A stretch of 56,810 nucleotides of DNA from Verrucomicrobiaceae bacterium. GTDB taxonomy: Bacteria; Verrucomicrobiota; Verrucomicrobiia; Verrucomicrobiales; Verrucomicrobiaceae. How positions within the stretch are numbered: the stretch's first letter is position 1; each line of letters begins with the position of its first letter. Positions 1 to 7,961 of the stretch are shown here, piece by piece. The stretch covers positions 1-56,810 of the forward strand of contig JAIYDW010000234.1 in the NCBI GenBank assembly GCA_027487315.1. The letters run 5' to 3'. The translations under genes and the position numbers were made by a program. The notes under the pieces are model-generated. The model searched no databases and had not been told where the DNA came from. It saw nothing but the letters and a program-made list of their open reading frames with translations.

Positions 1-290
1 CCAATCACGACCACGCCGTCACCGGCCAACCCGGTTTCAATGTCCTCATGCGCGTGGACGAGACCACTTACACACCCGTGCGTGATTACTTCAAAACCCG
101 CAACGGCAAGCCCATGGGCGCGGATCATCCCGTCGCCTGGACCCACGAACCGGCGACCGGTGGCCGCTTCTTCTACACCGAGTTCGGCCACGACTTGCGC
201 TCGCTCAGCACCCCGTTCGCACGGCAGCACATTCTTGAAGCAATCAAATGGGCCGCGAAGATGACGGTGACCCCTGGAAATCAAAAGTAG
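1..290 (+). CDS. ThuA-like domain protein, C-terminal part (cut by window start)
   Basis: An open frame enters from the left edge (first full codon at position 3) and ends with TAG at 288-290. The visible 95 residues contain HPVAWTHEPATGGRFFYTEFGH, read here in pieces as HPVAW, GGRFFYT and FGH. This is the typical C-terminal signature of ThuA (trehalose-utilisation-like) domains, a glutamine-amidotransferase-like fold common in exported verrucomicrobial and planctomycete sugar-metabolism proteins. The biochemical function of ThuA is not settled. It precedes the FAH/GlcDEF cluster, which fits a carbohydrate locus. The N-terminus, any signal peptide and any extra domains lie outside the window. 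Confidence 0.75.
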   Translation, partial: NHDHAVTGQPGFNVLMRVDETTYTPVRDYFKTRNGKPMGADHPVAWTHEPATGGRFFYTEFGHDLRSLSTPFARQHILEAIKWAAKMTVTPGNQK

Positions 291-668
291 CAGATGGAAT
301 CATGAAACACACCATCGCACCTCTAGCCACTCTATTGCTCGCGCCGATTTGCCCGTCGAACAAGTGGTTACGATCTTCAAGTAAATACACAGCTCTGACT
401 GCCCAAAGACCACCCCAAAAGAGACACGGGTAATGGCATCTGGATTGGTTGAGATCGTGACAATAGATCTCTTCTTTGTCGCCGTTTTGCTAGTGCCGCT
501 GGTTTCATTCGTGGACGAACTTGGAGCAAACCCGGGCAAGCATCCTTATGTAACGGTTGCTGAGGCGCTTCTTTGAACTCTCCGAAGAAGTAGACTCAAT
601 CAACCTCCCCATGCTTGCATACGAAACATCAGCCAGAGAAACATCCTGATAGCAGCTTACTGCGCTGA
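291..668 (+). pseudogene. Intergenic stretch with a truncated signal-peptide ORF remnant
   Basis: No convincing complete gene lies here. At 302 an ATG opens a frame starting MKHTIAPLATLLLAP, which resembles the signal peptides of neighbouring genes (compare LLLAPLATLHAAD in the esterase at 13288). After about 15 residues the similarity stops, and the frame ends at 433 without any recognisable domain. A second small frame, 433-576 (47 codons), has a hydrophobic middle and no recognisable family. I read this as debris of a lost exported-protein gene. The 3' part leads into the promoter/operator zone of the FAH gene. Confidence 0.35.
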
Positions 669-735
669 ATGGGAATCTGGCAACCCCTTCATGACGTGGT
701 CAGAAAACTGATAGAGATCCGGCAAAACACACGTA

Positions 736-754
736 ACTGGTATGACCTCCTACC
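736..754. promoter_or_regulatory. Candidate FadR/GntR-type operator upstream of the FAH gene
   Basis: The 19-bp sequence ACTGGTATGACCTCCTACC ends 16 bp before the FAH start codon. It is identical to 20520-20538, upstream of the SDR gene that leads into the GntR/FCD regulator. It contains GGTATGACC, a GGT-N3-ACC dyad typical of FadR-subfamily operators, plus a wider GGTA/TACC inverted repeat. Exact identity at two promoters about 20 kb apart, with a FadR-type regulator between the second site and the end of the operon, supports an operator. Binding is inferred. Confidence 0.6.
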
Positions 755-770
755 TCTCTCATCCCATTAC

Positions 771-1637
771 ATGAAACTCATCCGCTTTGGCTCACCTGAT
801 CACGAAAAACCCGGCGTCCTCCTCGACGATGGTCGCCGCATCGATGTGTCGGCATTTGGGGCTGACTATGACGAACGCTTCTTTGGCGGCGATGGATTAC
901 AGCGGTTGGCGGCTTGGGTGAAGGTGAATGCGGCCATGGCTCCGACGGTGGATGAGAGCGTGCGGCTGGGGCCGTGTATCGCGCGTCCGAGCAAGATCGT
1001 GTGTGTGGGCTTGAACTACACCGATCATGCGAAGGAATCGGGAATGCCGATCCCTGCGGAGCCGATTCTGTTTTTCAAGAGCACCACTTCCATCGTTGGG
1101 CCGAATGATGATCTGGTGATCCCTCGCGACTCCAAGAAAACAGACTGGGAAGTGGAGCTGGCGATCATCATCGGCAAAAAGGCTCAATATGTCAGCGAGG
1201 CAGATGCCATGCAGCATGTGGCTGGCTACGCGCTGCACAATGATTACAGTGAGCGCGAGTGGCAGCTTGAGCGCGGCGGTCAATGGGTGAAGGGCAAGAG
1301 CTGCGATACCTTTGCACCTCTCGGGCCGTTCCTGGCGACGGCGGATGAGATTCCTGATCCACATAGCCTGCCGCTCTGGCTGAAGGTGAATGGGGTAACG
1401 AGGCAGAACAGCAGCACAGCGCAAATGATCTTCGGTGTTCCTAAGCTGGTGAGCTACATCAGCCAGTTCATGACGCTGCTGCCCGGCGATGTGATCAGCA
1501 CGGGCACACCACCTGGCGTGGGACTTGGCTTGAAGCCTGAGCCTGTCTTCCTCAAACCTGGTGATGTGGTGGAACTCGGTATCTCAGGCCTAGGTGAATC
1601 ACAACAGGTGGCACGGGCGTTATCGGGGATGGCATGA
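771..1637 (+). CDS. FAH-family hydrolase, candidate 2,4-diketo-3-deoxy-L-fuconate/rhamnonate hydrolase
   Basis: This 288-residue cytosolic enzyme belongs to the fumarylacetoacetate hydrolase family. A substrate-capping N-terminal part (residues 1-65) is followed by the catalytic FAH fold, beginning at KIVCVGLNYTDHAKE. Metal-ligand acidic residues are visible in DWEVELAIIIG (E-x-E type) and in NDYSEREWQ, and the typical STGTPPGVGLG loop is near the C-terminus. Such enzymes split acylpyruvates; in non-phosphorylative fucose/rhamnose routes the products are pyruvate and lactate. The SDR, lactonase and lactate-oxidising genes in the same run favour that role, but substrate cannot be read from sequence, and ureidoglycolate-lyase-like annotations are common for this family. 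Start 771 was chosen over the longer frame from 669 because the protein then begins at the conserved MKLIRFG and leaves the operator untranslated. Confidence 0.8.
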   Translation: MKLIRFGSPDHEKPGVLLDDGRRIDVSAFGADYDERFFGGDGLQRLAAWVKVNAAMAPTVDESVRLGPCIARPSKIVCVGLNYTDHAKESGMPIPAEPILFFKSTTSIVGPNDDLVIPRDSKKTDWEVELAIIIGKKAQYVSEADAMQHVAGYALHNDYSEREWQLERGGQWVKGKSCDTFAPLGPFLATADEIPDPHSLPLWLKVNGVTRQNSSTAQMIFGVPKLVSYISQFMTLLPGDVISTGTPPGVGLGLKPEPVFLKPGDVVELGISGLGESQQVARALSGMA

Positions 1638-1644
1638 AGATTCA

Positions 1645-3054
1645 ATGACATCACCTGTGAAAGATTCTCTTGAACACCAACTCAAAGCGTTGCTGCCTCG
1701 CGGGCGGGTGCTGACTTCGGCGGCTCAGCTTGCGGGCTATGGTGCCGATGGGTTGGGCTATAAGAACCATTTGCCGGATGCAGTGGTGATTCCGGCGGAT
1801 GCGGAGGAGCTGGCTGGCTTCATGCAAGGCGCGAGGGCGCTGGGGGTGCCGGTGGTGATGCGTGGGGCGGGCACTTCGCTTTCGGGTGGACCGGTGGCGG
1901 CGCAGGGTGGTGTGATCGTTCACACATCGGCGTTGAAGAAGATTCGGGAGATCAATACCGAGGGCTTCTGGTGTGAAGTCGAATGCGGTGTGGGACTCAA
2001 TGATCTCGATGCAGCGCTGAAGCCGCATGGCGTGTTCTATCCGCCTGATCCATCAAGTGGTCCGGTCTGCACGCTCGGGGGCAATGTGGCTTCGAATGCG
2101 GGTGGGGCGCATTGCTTTCGCTACGGGGTGACGAGCAACTATGTCCTCGGAGTCGAGGCGATCATGCTGGATGGCAGTCTGCATCGTTTTGGCGGGCCTG
2201 CGGGTGGTCGCGGACCTTGGCGTGAGGATTGGAAACGCTTCATGATCGGCTCCGAGGGCACTCTGGCGGCTTTCACGCGCTTCTGGCTGCGACTGCTGCC
2301 ATTGCCGGAGAAAGTGTGGACCTTTCGCGCGACTTATCCCGATATGAAAACCACGGAAGCGGCGATTCATGCGCTGGTGGCGCACTCGTCCTATCCGGCG
2401 GCGATCGAGATGCTCGATCCGCGCGGCGTGGCGATGGTGGAGAGCAGTCAGATGGCTTGTGGATTGCCCGAGGGTTCGTTCATGCTTCTCGTGGAGATTG
2501 ATGGCCCAGAGGCGCTGGTGAATGCTCGCGTACAGTCCGTGGCTGAGATTTTGCGTCATGCAGGATCGCAGGACGTGATGTTTAGCGATGAGGATGCCCT
2601 TCGCCAAAAGCTCTGGAAAGCCCGCAAAGCCTCCGGTGGGCTGCTCGGCCAGTTGAGCCCCAGTTACGTCGTGCAGGACGCGGTGATACCGAAGCGCGCC
2701 TTGGCCGAGGTGCTTCAGCTTGTCTATGATGAAGCCGATGCCGCGAACATCCGTGCGGTGAATGTCTTCCACGCGGGCGACGGCAATCTGCATCCGAACT
2801 TCCTCTTCGATTCGCGTGTGCCGGGCGAACTGGAGAAGGTGGAACTCATCAGCAAGCGACTCATGCAGCGCGTCATCGAAGTGGGCGGCACGCTCAGCGG
2901 TGAGCACGGTATCGGCAATGACAAGTCCGCCTACATGCCACTGGTGTTTGGTCCGGACTCCATGCGTCTCCAACTCTCCGTGCCAGCCGCTTTCAATCCC
3001 GCGCATCAAATGAATCCGCTCAAGGTTTTCGACAATCGTCGCTTCGTCGCATGA
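1645..3054 (+). CDS. glcD: FAD-linked 2-hydroxy-acid oxidase subunit, GlcD-like
   Basis: This 469-residue flavoprotein subunit resembles glycolate/D-lactate oxidase GlcD. The PCMH-type FAD-binding domain carries RGAGTSLSGG (about residues 72-81) and NVASNAGG with the following YGVT segment. The C-terminal FAD-oxidase domain carries VFHAGDGNLHPN and GTLSGEHGIG, containing the family His and Glu-His residues. It oxidises a 2-hydroxy acid to a 2-oxo acid and passes electrons to the iron-sulfur partner. The gene starts 7 bp after the FAH stop and overlaps the GlcE-like gene by ATGA. In this context lactate released by the FAH enzyme is a reasonable substrate, with glycolate the default family alternative. 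Start 1645 (MTSPVKD) was preferred over 1594, which would overlap the upstream gene by 44 bp. Confidence 0.88.
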   Translation: MTSPVKDSLEHQLKALLPRGRVLTSAAQLAGYGADGLGYKNHLPDAVVIPADAEELAGFMQGARALGVPVVMRGAGTSLSGGPVAAQGGVIVHTSALKKIREINTEGFWCEVECGVGLNDLDAALKPHGVFYPPDPSSGPVCTLGGNVASNAGGAHCFRYGVTSNYVLGVEAIMLDGSLHRFGGPAGGRGPWREDWKRFMIGSEGTLAAFTRFWLRLLPLPEKVWTFRATYPDMKTTEAAIHALVAHSSYPAAIEMLDPRGVAMVESSQMACGLPEGSFMLLVEIDGPEALVNARVQSVAEILRHAGSQDVMFSDEDALRQKLWKARKASGGLLGQLSPSYVVQDAVIPKRALAEVLQLVYDEADAANIRAVNVFHAGDGNLHPNFLFDSRVPGELEKVELISKRLMQRVIEVGGTLSGEHGIGNDKSAYMPLVFGPDSMRLQLSVPAAFNPAHQMNPLKVFDNRRFVA

Positions 3055-4025
3055 ACGTCTTCCCTCCCATGCAGCACGAACGACTCTTTGTTCCCTTCCT
3101 GGATGAAGTGGATGGAACGCTGTGCCTGCCCGCGAATGCGACAGCGGCTGACATTGTCTCGCAGGCTCAAGAGCATCGCCTGCGCTTTCCACTGCTGTTG
3201 GATGATGCGAGTTCGCTACGCGAACAAATCGCCGCCTCCACTCATGCGCCAGCCTCGTGCCGCTTCGGACCTTATTGCGACAACATCCTCGGCATGAACT
3301 GGCGGCTGCCCTCAGGACGCATCGCGCGCATCGGCGAACGTGTCGTCAAAACCACGACCGGCTACGATTGGCTGCGCTTCCTGCTGAACAGCGGCTCGCG
3401 TTATGGCGAGCCTCTGGACTACGTTTTGCGGTTGCGACCTGATTGTGGATTCACGGCCATCGCCCGCTTCGATGGAGACACCAAGGCTTTGCGCTCCTGT
3501 GTATCAAAACTACTTCACAGCGGCTGGATGCACTGGTGGGATGCGGTGGACTTTATCACAGAAGCTGGGGCATCGTTCATCCGTGTGATGATCCATTGCG
3601 TGCCAGAGGAAGCATCGATCTTTGCCAAGCAGCTCGAACACATCGCTGCATCGACGAGCACACAGCTTAAGCTGCAAAACAACGTGCCGCCGCCACTCGA
3701 TGGCCTTCCCGATCTCGTGATCAAGACGACGCCTGATCGTGTCATCGGTCTCTCTGCGGAACTCGCGCACGCCGCGCGGCGTTGTGTGGCGCTGTGCTAC
3801 AGCGGTGTTGTCCACGTCTATATGAACGAGAGCGAAGACCTCACCGAACGCACGCAAGCTCTCGTCCAACCTTACACAGCAGAACTCCACACCCTCGGCG
3901 GCGACTGGTACTCACGCCGGTTGCCTGCCACGCCGCCAACCATCACCGAGTCTGCGTGGCTCAACACGCTGGAGGAAGCCATTCATACGACGGAGGGGGC
4001 GTGGAGTGATGGAGTATTGGAGTGA
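3051..4025 (+). CDS. glcE: FAD-binding subunit of 2-hydroxy-acid oxidase, GlcE-like
   Basis: This 324-residue protein has the short FAD-binding architecture of GlcE. LPANATAADIV matches the start of the PCMH domain, and GPYCDNILGMNWRLPSGRIARIGERVVKTTTGYDW matches its flavin-binding end (key parts NILGMNW, GERVVKTTTGYD). The start codon overlaps the glcD stop by 4 bp (ATGA), so translation is probably coupled. The order D-E-F is that of the glycolate oxidase operon. The protein is a little shorter than typical GlcE and its C-terminal half is weakly conserved. It is expected to work only as part of the D-E-F complex on the cytoplasmic side of the membrane. Confidence 0.85.
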   Translation: MNVFPPMQHERLFVPFLDEVDGTLCLPANATAADIVSQAQEHRLRFPLLLDDASSLREQIAASTHAPASCRFGPYCDNILGMNWRLPSGRIARIGERVVKTTTGYDWLRFLLNSGSRYGEPLDYVLRLRPDCGFTAIARFDGDTKALRSCVSKLLHSGWMHWWDAVDFITEAGASFIRVMIHCVPEEASIFAKQLEHIAASTSTQLKLQNNVPPPLDGLPDLVIKTTPDRVIGLSAELAHAARRCVALCYSGVVHVYMNESEDLTERTQALVQPYTAELHTLGGDWYSRRLPATPPTITESAWLNTLEEAIHTTEGAWSDGVLE

Positions 4026-4036
4026 TGGAGAAATGA
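3996..4036. repeat. GGAGTGATGGAGTA-type short repeat at gene junction
   Basis: The junction between the GlcE-like and GlcF-like genes holds GGAGTGATGGAGTATTGG followed by GAGTGATGGAGAAATG, two tandem copies of a purine-rich ~15-bp unit. The complementary form, runs of ACTCC around start codons, appears before the SMP-30 gene (16979-17000), before DUF1501 (24685-24702) and at 4060-4078. It is short, low-complexity sequence that recurs at gene starts; function unknown. Confidence 0.45.
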
Positions 4037-4059
4037 AACAGAAAACACAACATCACTTC

Positions 4060-5289
4060 ATGACTCCTACACTCCAACTCACCATTGAGGCCCAGGGCTA
4101 CTTCTCCAACTGCACCCACTGCGGCTTCTGCCTCGCCGTATGCCCGACTTACAAACTCACTGGCGATGAAAACAATTCACCGCGTGGTCGTTTGCGCCTT
4201 TGGAGTGAGGAAGCGGCGGGACGACTGCAGCAAGACAAGTGGACGGACTTTTACACCGCTGAATGTGTCGGTTGTCTCGCCTGCGAAACGGCCTGTCCCG
4301 CGACGGTGCCTTATGGTGAGATCTTCGAGCATGTTCGTCATGAACACGTCGCATCGCATCGCTTCAAACCAAAGCTCGCGCTCCGACTCGCAGCGGCGGC
4401 GGTCACGCATCCGATGTTGTTCAATCTCGCCATGCTGCCTGCACGGCTCTTGCGAAGCGCTGGGCTCAGCATGCATCGCTTTCTATTCCCTGGCCGTCCG
4501 TCGGCTCTAAAAAGCACCGCCGCGTATGCAGAGGAACTCATGCAGCGACATCGGCCCACCGGTCCGCGTGTGGCTTTTCTCACCGGTTGTTTGATGGAAG
4601 CCATGTTCCGTGAGATCAACTTCGCCACGGTGCGCGTGCTCATCGAGAACAATGTCCAAGTCATCATCCCTGACGGTCAAGGCTGCTGCGGCGCGTTCCA
4701 GGAGCACACTGGACTCGATGGTGTCGAAGCCCTTCGCGATCAGAACCGGCGAGCGTTTGGCCCGCTCGATGTCGAGGCCATCGTCAGCAACTCGTCCGGC
4801 TGCGGTTACGCTTTGGGCAAGACATTGCAGCCCAACAAACAAGTGCGCGATGTGCTCGGCTTCCTCGGCGAACTCGGCCCCGTGCGCCGCCCGCGTGCCC
4901 GCGATGATGGCACGCGACTCTATGTGGATCTGCCCTGCCACCTCGTGCATGGACAGAAGGCCGCAGGCATTCCCGCGAAGGTGCTCGATGCCACTGGCTA
5001 CCGTTGGGAACTTGCGCCCAAGGCCAAGGACTGCTGCGGCTCCGGTGGCGTTTACAACATCCAGAAGCCCGAGAACGCGAGTGCGATCCTCGCCGACAAA
5101 TCCGCCTTCCTCAACGAAGCCGAAGGCGCACCCGTCATCCTCGGCACCTCCAACCACGTCTGCATGATGCAATGGCACAGCGCCGGAGCCACCGGACTCG
5201 TCACTCGCCCCTACGAAGTGAAACACATCATCCAACTCCTCGATCCCGGAGAGAAGTTCAGCATCCCTTCAACCTCACCCCAGCCATGA
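4060..5289 (+). CDS. glcF: Iron-sulfur subunit of 2-hydroxy-acid oxidase, GlcF-like
   Basis: This 409-residue protein carries two N-terminal [4Fe-4S] ferredoxin motifs, CTHCGFCLAVCP and CVGCLACETACP, followed by two CCG (cysteine-rich) domains seen as GQGCCGAF and AKDCCGSGG. This is the GlcF/heterodisulfide-reductase-like electron-transfer subunit that takes electrons from the GlcD/GlcE flavins to the quinone pool. It completes the D-E-F set with the two upstream genes. An in-frame ATG at 4006 would add 18 residues encoded by a repeat and overlap glcE; 4060 (MTPTLQLT) gives the canonical N-terminus shortly before the first cluster. The stop overlaps the next ATG (ATGA at 5286). Confidence 0.88.
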   Translation: MTPTLQLTIEAQGYFSNCTHCGFCLAVCPTYKLTGDENNSPRGRLRLWSEEAAGRLQQDKWTDFYTAECVGCLACETACPATVPYGEIFEHVRHEHVASHRFKPKLALRLAAAAVTHPMLFNLAMLPARLLRSAGLSMHRFLFPGRPSALKSTAAYAEELMQRHRPTGPRVAFLTGCLMEAMFREINFATVRVLIENNVQVIIPDGQGCCGAFQEHTGLDGVEALRDQNRRAFGPLDVEAIVSNSSGCGYALGKTLQPNKQVRDVLGFLGELGPVRRPRARDDGTRLYVDLPCHLVHGQKAAGIPAKVLDATGYRWELAPKAKDCCGSGGVYNIQKPENASAILADKSAFLNEAEGAPVILGTSNHVCMMQWHSAGATGLVTRPYEVKHIIQLLDPGEKFSIPSTSPQP

Positions 5290-7961
5290 ACCACAACGAC
5301 CTCACCCTGAGTCACGACAAAAAGATGGGAGACAAAAAGATGAAGAACAGAAGCCCATTTTTCTGTCTCACATCTTTTTGTCTTTTCATCGTCACTCTCC
5401 ACGCCGCCGAGCCAATTGATCCAGCTCGCTTTGAAAAGGAAATCCTCGTGCCAGCAGCACGTGATGCGATCCAGATGGAAGTGCTGCCGGGTGGCGATGT
5501 CATCTTTGCCGAGTTCTGGGGCACCTTTAAACGTTGGGACGCGAAGTCAGGCGACGTGAGCATTCTGGGCAAGGTGCCGACTTATGCGAAGGGCGAGATC
5601 GGACTGCTCGGCATGGCGGTAGCTCGGGATTTTGAGCAGAGCGGGCATGTTTATGCCTTGTTCGCGCCGATGGCGAAACTCGGCACCGTGCGGGTGAGTC
5701 GCTTCACGGTGAAGGACGGCAGGATGGCGGCAGAATCGGAGTTGGAACTGCTTTCATGGCCTTATGATACCGAGCATGTCTTCCACATGGGCGGCGCGAT
5801 GTGGATGGATGGAAAAGGCGATCTCTACATCGGCAATGGCGACAACTGTCACTATGATCCGGGCTTGCCGCAGGACACACGGCCGGAGCGCAAAAACTGG
5901 GACGCCTTCCGCTCCGCCGCCAACTCACGCGACCTGCGCGGCAAGGTGCTGCGCATTCATCCGAAGCCGGAGGGTGGCTACTCCATTCCCGAGGGCAATC
6001 TCTTTGCCGATGGCAAGGACGGCAGGCCGGAGGTCTTCGCCATGGGCGTGCGCAATCCCTTTCGCCTCTCCGTGGATGACAAGACGGGCACGCTCTACTT
6101 CGCCGATGTCGGCCCGAACATCATGCCGGTGCTCGGCGTGAAGCCGGATGGCTACGAGGAACTCAATGCCACGCAGACCGCGGGGAACTTTGGCTGGCCG
6201 CTCTTTGTCGGGCCCAATGAAGCACTGCCACTCTATGATTTCGCCGCGAACAAGGAGGGCAAACGTTACGATCCGCAGTCGCCGGAGAATCTATCGCCGC
6301 GCAACACGGGCATCCAAAAACTGCCGCCGGCCAGGCCCGCGCTCATTTGGTATTCGAGCCTGCCTTCGAAGGACTTCCCCACGGTCGGCAGCGGTGGTCG
6401 CTCCATCATGGCCGGACCGGTGTATCGCTACGACGCGGCGAATCCTTCACCCATCAAGCTTCCCGAAGCGCTCGATGGCCGCCTCTTCATCTACGAGTGG
6501 ATGCGGAACTGGATTCAGACCTTGAAGCTCGGCACCCCTGGGCCGGAGATCGAGCCCTTTGTGCCGACCTGGAATCTGCGCCGCCCCATCGACATGAAGA
6601 TCGGTTCCGATGGTGCGCTCTACATGATCGAGTATGGCGACCAGTGGTGGGAGAACGACGACAGCCGCATCGTGCGCGTTGTGTATCGTCGCGGCAATCG
6701 TGCGCCAGTGGCCCGGATCAGCGCGAGTGAAACAGCGGGCAAACAACCGCTCGCGCTCACCTTTGATGCAGCTGCCTCGAGCGATCCCGATGGCGATGCG
6801 CTGAAGTTCATCTGGAGCATCGCGGGCAAGGAACAGACCGGCGACGGAGCAAATTTCGCGCACACCTTTGATCAACCCGGCAGCTATGAAGTCAGCGTGA
6901 CTACGCTCGATGCCAGCGGCGCGAAGAGCACCGCGAAGGAGATGATTCACGTCGGCAATGGTCGACCCTTCGTGCGCTTCGAGTCGCCAGCACACGGTTC
7001 GTTCTTCGATTGGGATTCCAAGATTCCTTACCAGGTGTCCGTCACCGAAACGGATGGCGACGCGGTGCAGACGAATCTCGCCACCGTGCAGGGCGAGTTT
7101 CGCGGTCGCCGTTTTGCCAGCGAGGGTGCCGATGATGTGCTCGATCCCGGACTCGCCATGATGCGCGCCAGCACCTGCTTCGCCTGCCACATGGCCGACA
7201 CCCCATCGGCTGGTCCGCCATACAAAACTGTCGCCATGAAATACAAGGACGACCCCGCCGCCGCCGAACGGCTCGCGCAGAAAGTCCTCAACGGTGGCAC
7301 TGGCGTGTGGGGGCAGCTTCCCATGCCGCCACATCCGCAGCACAGCATCGAGGAACTCCGCCGCATGGTCGCCTGGGTGCTCTCGCTCAAGGACGATCCC
7401 GCCAGCCCGCCGCAGTCCGGAGCCAGTGGCACCTTCACCGCGCCGAAGAAGCCCGAGAAAGGCACACGCGTGGACGAAGGCGTGCTGATCCTCACCGCCG
7501 CTTACACCGATGATGGCAAGCAAGCCACCCTGCCGCGCCTGCACGGTGAAGGCACCGTGGTGCTGCATTCCCGCCGCAAAAAAGCCGCGCTCTATGATGA
7601 GAACCACGGCATGGCCTACATCGAGCACGCCTACGGGGAGAAGGCCATCGTCGGCCACTTCAAGGACGGCACCCACATCCTCTGGCGCGACCTGAACCTC
7701 ACCGGCATCTCGCACATCACCGTCCGCGCCGGGTGCTTTGACACCAACGGTGGCACCCTCGAACTCCGCAGCGGCTCACCCACCGGCCCCGTGCTGGCCA
7801 GCGTCGAAGTGAAGCCCTCCGGTCAAGCCGACTCAGGCGAGTTTCTCTCCATCCACGCCACGCTCAGCAACGCCAACGGCCTCACCGACGTCTGCGTCGT
7901 CGCCCGCTGCGCGGACAAGAACACCGAACTCGGCCTGAACTGGATCGAGTTTCAACCGTGA
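5286..7961 (+). CDS. Exported PQQ-type sugar dehydrogenase fused to PKD, cytochrome c and CBM6-like domains
   Basis: This 891-residue exported protein starts with a signal peptide whose basic and hydrophobic parts are encoded by palindrome A (5316-5382), ending near TLHAAEP. Next comes a GSDH-like beta-propeller (about 45-470; MAVARDFEQSGHVYALF, GVRNPFRLSVD, ADVGPNI). A PKD domain follows (about 475-560; FDAAASSDPDGDALKF), then a single-heme cytochrome c with CFACH near residue 631 and MPPHP as a possible Met region. A CBM6-like beta-sandwich ends with NWIEFQP. The likely role is periplasmic oxidation of a sugar or polyol with direct electron transfer to the attached heme. The start overlaps glcF by ATGA; internal ATGs at 5328 and 5340 are alternatives giving a shorter n-region. 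Confidence 0.8.
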   Translation: MNHNDLTLSHDKKMGDKKMKNRSPFFCLTSFCLFIVTLHAAEPIDPARFEKEILVPAARDAIQMEVLPGGDVIFAEFWGTFKRWDAKSGDVSILGKVPTYAKGEIGLLGMAVARDFEQSGHVYALFAPMAKLGTVRVSRFTVKDGRMAAESELELLSWPYDTEHVFHMGGAMWMDGKGDLYIGNGDNCHYDPGLPQDTRPERKNWDAFRSAANSRDLRGKVLRIHPKPEGGYSIPEGNLFADGKDGRPEVFAMGVRNPFRLSVDDKTGTLYFADVGPNIMPVLGVKPDGYEELNATQTAGNFGWPLFVGPNEALPLYDFAANKEGKRYDPQSPENLSPRNTGIQKLPPARPALIWYSSLPSKDFPTVGSGGRSIMAGPVYRYDAANPSPIKLPEALDGRLFIYEWMRNWIQTLKLGTPGPEIEPFVPTWNLRRPIDMKIGSDGALYMIEYGDQWWENDDSRIVRVVYRRGNRAPVARISASETAGKQPLALTFDAAASSDPDGDALKFIWSIAGKEQTGDGANFAHTFDQPGSYEVSVTTLDASGAKSTAKEMIHVGNGRPFVRFESPAHGSFFDWDSKIPYQVSVTETDGDAVQTNLATVQGEFRGRRFASEGADDVLDPGLAMMRASTCFACHMADTPSAGPPYKTVAMKYKDDPAAAERLAQKVLNGGTGVWGQLPMPPHPQHSIEELRRMVAWVLSLKDDPASPPQSGASGTFTAPKKPEKGTRVDEGVLILTAAYTDDGKQATLPRLHGEGTVVLHSRRKKAALYDENHGMAYIEHAYGEKAIVGHFKDGTHILWRDLNLTGISHITVRAGCFDTNGGTLELRSGSPTGPVLASVEVKPSGQADSGEFLSIHATLSNANGLTDVCVVARCADKNTELGLNWIEFQP
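5316..5382. repeat. Palindromic element A (67 bp), translated as signal peptide
   Basis: The architecture is 12-3-12-13-12-3-12. GACAAAAAGATG occurs twice in tandem, followed after 13 bp by CATTTTTCTGTC and CATCTTTTTGTC. The outer 12-mers are perfect reverse complements and the inner pair matches 10 of 12. The element lies wholly inside the start of the PQQ-dehydrogenase gene, encoding a Lys-rich left arm (DKKMGDKKMKNR) and a hydrophobic right arm (SPFFCLTSFCL). Confidence 0.85.

Noticed and set aside
738-754. CCTCC in the operator as a ribosome-binding feature
   Set aside because: It is anti-Shine-Dalgarno in sense; the exact 19-bp identity at two promoters and dyad symmetry fit an operator better.
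5316-5382. Palindrome A as an intrinsic terminator
   Set aside because: It lies inside the translated 5' end of the next gene, has no U-tract after the stem, and equivalent copies keep the reading frame.
6447-7715. 422-codon minus-strand frame
   Set aside because: Opposite a clear propeller-PKD-cytochrome protein; no recognisable motifs.
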